Assembly (NCBI GenBank): GCA_029865675.1
Contig: JARXAU010000062.1
Coordinates: forward strand, 1 to 7,808
DNA: 7,808 bases
From: Rhodoferax sp.
GTDB lineage: Bacteria > Pseudomonadota > Gammaproteobacteria > Burkholderiales > Burkholderiaceae_C
Direction of reading: 5' to 3'
Shown here: one piece after another, positions 6,171-7,808 of the stretch
Numbering within the stretch: the stretch's first letter is position 1
How the letters are laid out: each line of letters starts with the position of its first letter
Translations under genes and position numbers: made by a program
The notes under the pieces: generated by a model
Seen by the model: only the letters and a program-made list of their open reading frames with translations
Database searches by the model: none
What the model was told of the DNA's origin: nothing

Positions 6171-7046
6171 CTAAACAAGTTGCGCGGCAGAAAGTTCCTG
6201 CGGCGAAAACAACTCCAGTGTTACGGAGACCTTCTTGGCCCGCGCCTTTTGGATGATCACGTCGGCTTTCTTCCCGCCCTTCACTTCAAACACCACAAGC
6301 TGGTTACTCGCGTCCACCAGCTCGCTCATCACGGACGCCGAGGTCCCTAGCTTTGGCTTTCCAACGTATTGAACTGGTACGTGCTGCGCGAGTGCCCAAT
6401 CGTGGATATTCCAGGCAGCCTGTTTGTTGCAGAGTGAGACAAGCGTCCACGTTGGCTTGTTCTGCACCACCTTGCTGAGTTTTTTTCCAATGACGTGCTC
6501 CGGCGCGGTAGCAGCTCCAAAGGTCGATATCCGTGGACCTTGTCCCCATTCCTTAAATCGCGCAACGCAAAGCTCCAGGAAGCTTTCCGTCAATTTGAGT
6601 TCTCCCAACTGATGCACTAGCAACGTGGTTTCGACTTCTAGCAGCTCTAGATCAGGCCGGTCCAGCGCCATAAACGCCAAACCTGCGACCAGCACCGCAT
6701 GCCGAACCAGTGCCCAGTCCCCGCGCCAGTGCTGCTGTCTGGCTTTCGCAAACTTCCTGGCCTCCTTTGCGGATGGGCAGTGCAGAACCGCGTCTCTAAG
6801 ATCAGGGCGGGCCGGCATGAATTTCGCGCTCTCGTGCCAGTGCGCAATCGAGATGTAGTGCAGCTGCTGCCGAGACTTGCTGCCAGGCACAGGCAGCCAG
6901 GGTCCCAGGAACGATTCTTTGAGCAAATTTTCGTAGGGCATGGACGCAATGCTAGGCAGTGCCCATGAATTTTTGGCCGGAGCTTCATACCAAGAAACTC
7001 CTATTGCTCTGCAATTCCGCTGAAATCGTTCCTCGGCATTTCCCAT
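6171..7046 (-). CDS. NADAR-like domain fused to a DUF2493/SLOG-like domain
   Basis: The 291-aa protein runs convergent to the RES toxin, with 62 bp between their stops. Residues ~42-195 fit the NADAR (YbiA-like) pattern: FLGPWLP, SIAHWHESAKF (family SVEHxYQAxKF, 66-76), PSAKEARKFAK (91-101), DWALVRHAVLVAGLAFM (110-126), a leucine-rich helix (TLLVHQL), EWGQG (166-170) and HVIGKKLSKV (family NxLGxxLMxVR). NADAR enzymes remove ADP-ribose from nucleotides or act in riboflavin and ADP-ribose pathways. The Glu of the usual VEH is Ala68 here, while E72 lies one turn on, so activity is uncertain. Residues ~198-278 fit a DUF2493/SLOG Rossmann fold, proposed to bind nucleotide ligands: TLVSLC, DWALAQHVPVQYV, VMSELVDASNQLVVFEVKGG, ADVIIQKARAKKVSVTL. 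Its glycine-rich loop is also degenerate. No Shine-Dalgarno is clear before ATG 7046. The domain calls are from pattern memory and not a search. Confidence 0.6.
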   Translation of the reverse strand: MGNAEERFQRNCRAIGVSWYEAPAKNSWALPSIASMPYENLLKESFLGPWLPVPGSKSRQQLHYISIAHWHESAKFMPARPDLRDAVLHCPSAKEARKFAKARQQHWRGDWALVRHAVLVAGLAFMALDRPDLELLEVETTLLVHQLGELKLTESFLELCVARFKEWGQGPRISTFGAATAPEHVIGKKLSKVVQNKPTWTLVSLCNKQAAWNIHDWALAQHVPVQYVGKPKLGTSASVMSELVDASNQLVVFEVKGGKKADVIIQKARAKKVSVTLELFSPQELSAAQLV

Positions 7047-7070
7047 AGCGTCGCGGGGAAGACGAAACTA

Positions 7071-7102
7071 GAAAACCCACAGAATGAATGCCATGGGTTT
7101 TC
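7071..7102. repeat. Inverted repeat upstream of the NADAR-like gene
   Basis: GAAAACCCA at 7071-7079 is a perfect inverted repeat of TGGGTTTTC at 7094-7102, with 14 bases between. It lies 25-56 bp before the minus-strand start at 7046, in the expected promoter or leader region, so it may be an operator or a leader hairpin. No clear -10 or -35 for that gene could be picked out. Four GATC sites cluster in the adjoining 7107-7150. Confidence 0.45.
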
Positions 7103-7183
7103 ATTGGATCAAGCTACTTCTAGCCTACGCTCGATCCGATCAACTCGATCGCTCCCACAAACAACCAGACAATGCCTAAAATA

Positions 7184-7300
7184 GTGGCGTTGTTGGCCTA
7201 GCCAATTCCGCCATCCTCCGATGGCCTTCACCCCGGCTTTTACGGCCATACCCCTCGGGAACCACGTTCCCGCTTGGGGCCACGTGGTTTCCATTTTTTT
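7184..7300 (+). promoter_or_regulatory. Structured 5' leader of the 7311 gene (candidate cis-regulatory RNA)
   Basis: Three hairpins can be drawn in a row on the + strand. The first is at 7185-7213: TGGCG pairs with CGCCA, then TTGGC with GCCAA around a CTA loop. The second pairs ATGGCC 7221-7226 with GGCCAT 7244-7249. The third is the terminator-like stem at 7258-7292. A TAAAAT at 7177-7182 could be a -10 box, though it would start transcription inside the first stem and no -35 is convincing. I do not recognise a known riboswitch class. Confidence 0.4.
7258..7300 (+). terminator. Intrinsic terminator or attenuator just before the 7311 gene
   Basis: GGAACCACGT at 7258-7267 pairs with ACGTGGTTTCC at 7282-7292, with one bulged T at about 7288. 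An inner CCC/GGG stem closes a GCTT loop. The sequence continues with A and seven T residues (7294-7300). GGAGA, the Shine-Dalgarno of the next gene, begins on the very next base. A terminator placed here fits premature termination control of the downstream gene. Confidence 0.65.
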
Positions 7301-7310
7301 GGAGACCTCT

Positions 7311-7655
7311 ATGGCCGAGATGCTGATATCGTGCATAGCCATTCAGTCCAAAAACCACCACCATACCCGCTGGTTTTTGGATTCCCAAAGTTGCAAAAAG
7401 AAGTTCGACCTGCTGGTCGGTGACCCGTCCTTCGCACGAAGCACGATCAGCCGCTTTGAACTCGCAGTTGACGACCAGATCCCGACCGAGCGCGTCTGCG
7501 GAATCGTAGACATGGCGACGGTAGATTCAGAGTACGAGCCTCTGCAGCGCCGCATTGGAATCGACCTCGTCCTCCTGGAGTCGTTACCGAAGCCCATTAG
7601 ACAGCCTTCACAGGGCTGCCGATGGGCGCCGCACAACATGAGCAACAGCTCCTGA
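7311..7655 (+). CDS. Hypothetical protein, 114 aa
   Basis: I recognise no family for this protein. The ATG at 7311 is chosen because GGAGA (7301-7305) lies five bases before it. An in-frame ATG at 7221 would add 30 residues but would translate through the hairpins and terminator. The sequence has no signal peptide or membrane segment. It has three consecutive histidines at residues 16-18 (NHHHTRW) and basic KKKFD near residues 29-33. A mixed charged core follows (RFELAVDDQIPTERVCGIVD, then DSEYEPLQRRIGIDLVLLES). Four cysteines are spread along the chain. The C-terminal ~25 residues look disordered. Codon choice is balanced, and the antisense frame over the same DNA is Ser/Arg-rich, like a shadow. 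It is divergent from the NADAR-like gene, 264 bp apart. It may be DNA- or nucleotide-related by context only. Confidence 0.5.
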   Translation: MAEMLISCIAIQSKNHHHTRWFLDSQSCKKKFDLLVGDPSFARSTISRFELAVDDQIPTERVCGIVDMATVDSEYEPLQRRIGIDLVLLESLPKPIRQPSQGCRWAPHNMSNSS

Positions 7656-7690
7656 TGTGCCATTTACCCACCCATGCGAGTGCCAACTGA

Positions 7691-7808
7691 TTCCATTCAG
7701 GATGTCTCTCGCGCATTAATAAGGAGATCACCATCGGATTCGACCATTTCCGAATTGCAAAGCCACGCAAGGTGTCTATTGCTATACCTGGCTACAACCC
7801 GCTGCTTC
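7691..7808 (+). CDS. Possible start of a gene running off the right edge
   Basis: The frame is open from 7691 to the end and reads GFDHFRIAKPRKVSIAIPGY in its last part. A good Shine-Dalgarno AAGGAG (7721-7726) is followed six bases later by ATC at 7733, where ATG would be expected; no ATG, GTG or TTG lies at a suitable place. A GTG in AAG-GTG-TCT at about 7766 is the only standard start. A five-codon ATG frame (7702-7719) ends just before the Shine-Dalgarno. On the other strand a frame is also open from 7807 to a stop at 7697-7699, so the strand is not certain. No family is recognised from this fragment. Confidence 0.25.

Noticed and set aside
7343..7663. Minus-strand 106-aa frame opposite the 7311 gene
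   Set aside because: Ser/Arg/Trp-rich composition and no ribosome binding site, whereas the plus frame has GGAGA at correct spacing. Some doubt remains because neither matches a known family.

Overview
The window looks like an accessory region of a Gram-negative proteobacterium. Codon usage, the lipoprotein signals and the mix of pilus and toxin-antitoxin genes suggest a beta-proteobacterium (Burkholderiales, perhaps Comamonadaceae). That placement is inference from sequence style and not from a marker gene. There is no rRNA, tRNA, CRISPR array, transposase or integrase here.

Left half (1-4392, all + strand). A type IVb pilus cluster of the plasmid R64 / ICE type occupies this part: the last codons of an upstream gene, a PilS-like major pilin (85-720), and a PilV-like minor pilin or tip adhesin (777-2321). 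PilV has two Cys/Trp repeats near its C-terminus. Two exported proteins follow: a polyglycine lipoprotein with two small Cys repeats, a CAP (SCP-like) domain and a possible Ig-like tail (2475-3737), and a secreted Cys-rich protein of unknown family (3766-4392). All four proteins are exported and codirectional, so this may be one surface structure and its accessories.

Middle (4393-5113). A decayed fragment of a Xre/MbcA-type antitoxin gene starts just after the secreted-protein gene. About 110 bp of it is 89% identical to the intact antitoxin gene 915 bp further on. A GC-rich hairpin terminator and a small lipoprotein gene (4648-5001) lie between the two copies.

Right half (5074-7808). A 44-bp imperfect palindrome covers the promoter and start codon of a Xre/DUF2384 antitoxin (5114-5632). 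A RES-domain toxin follows and probably starts at a CTG codon overlapping the antitoxin stop (5629-6108). RES toxins consume NAD+. Convergent to this pair is a 291-aa protein that I read as a NADAR-like domain fused to a DUF2493/SLOG-like Rossmann domain (7046-6171, minus strand). Both are folds tied to ADP-ribose or nucleotide ligands, so the region has an NAD/ADP-ribose theme. Divergent from it, a 114-aa protein I do not recognise (7311-7655) is preceded by a structured leader ending in a strong intrinsic-terminator shape that touches its ribosome binding site. A further reading frame with a good Shine-Dalgarno but no normal start codon runs off the right edge.
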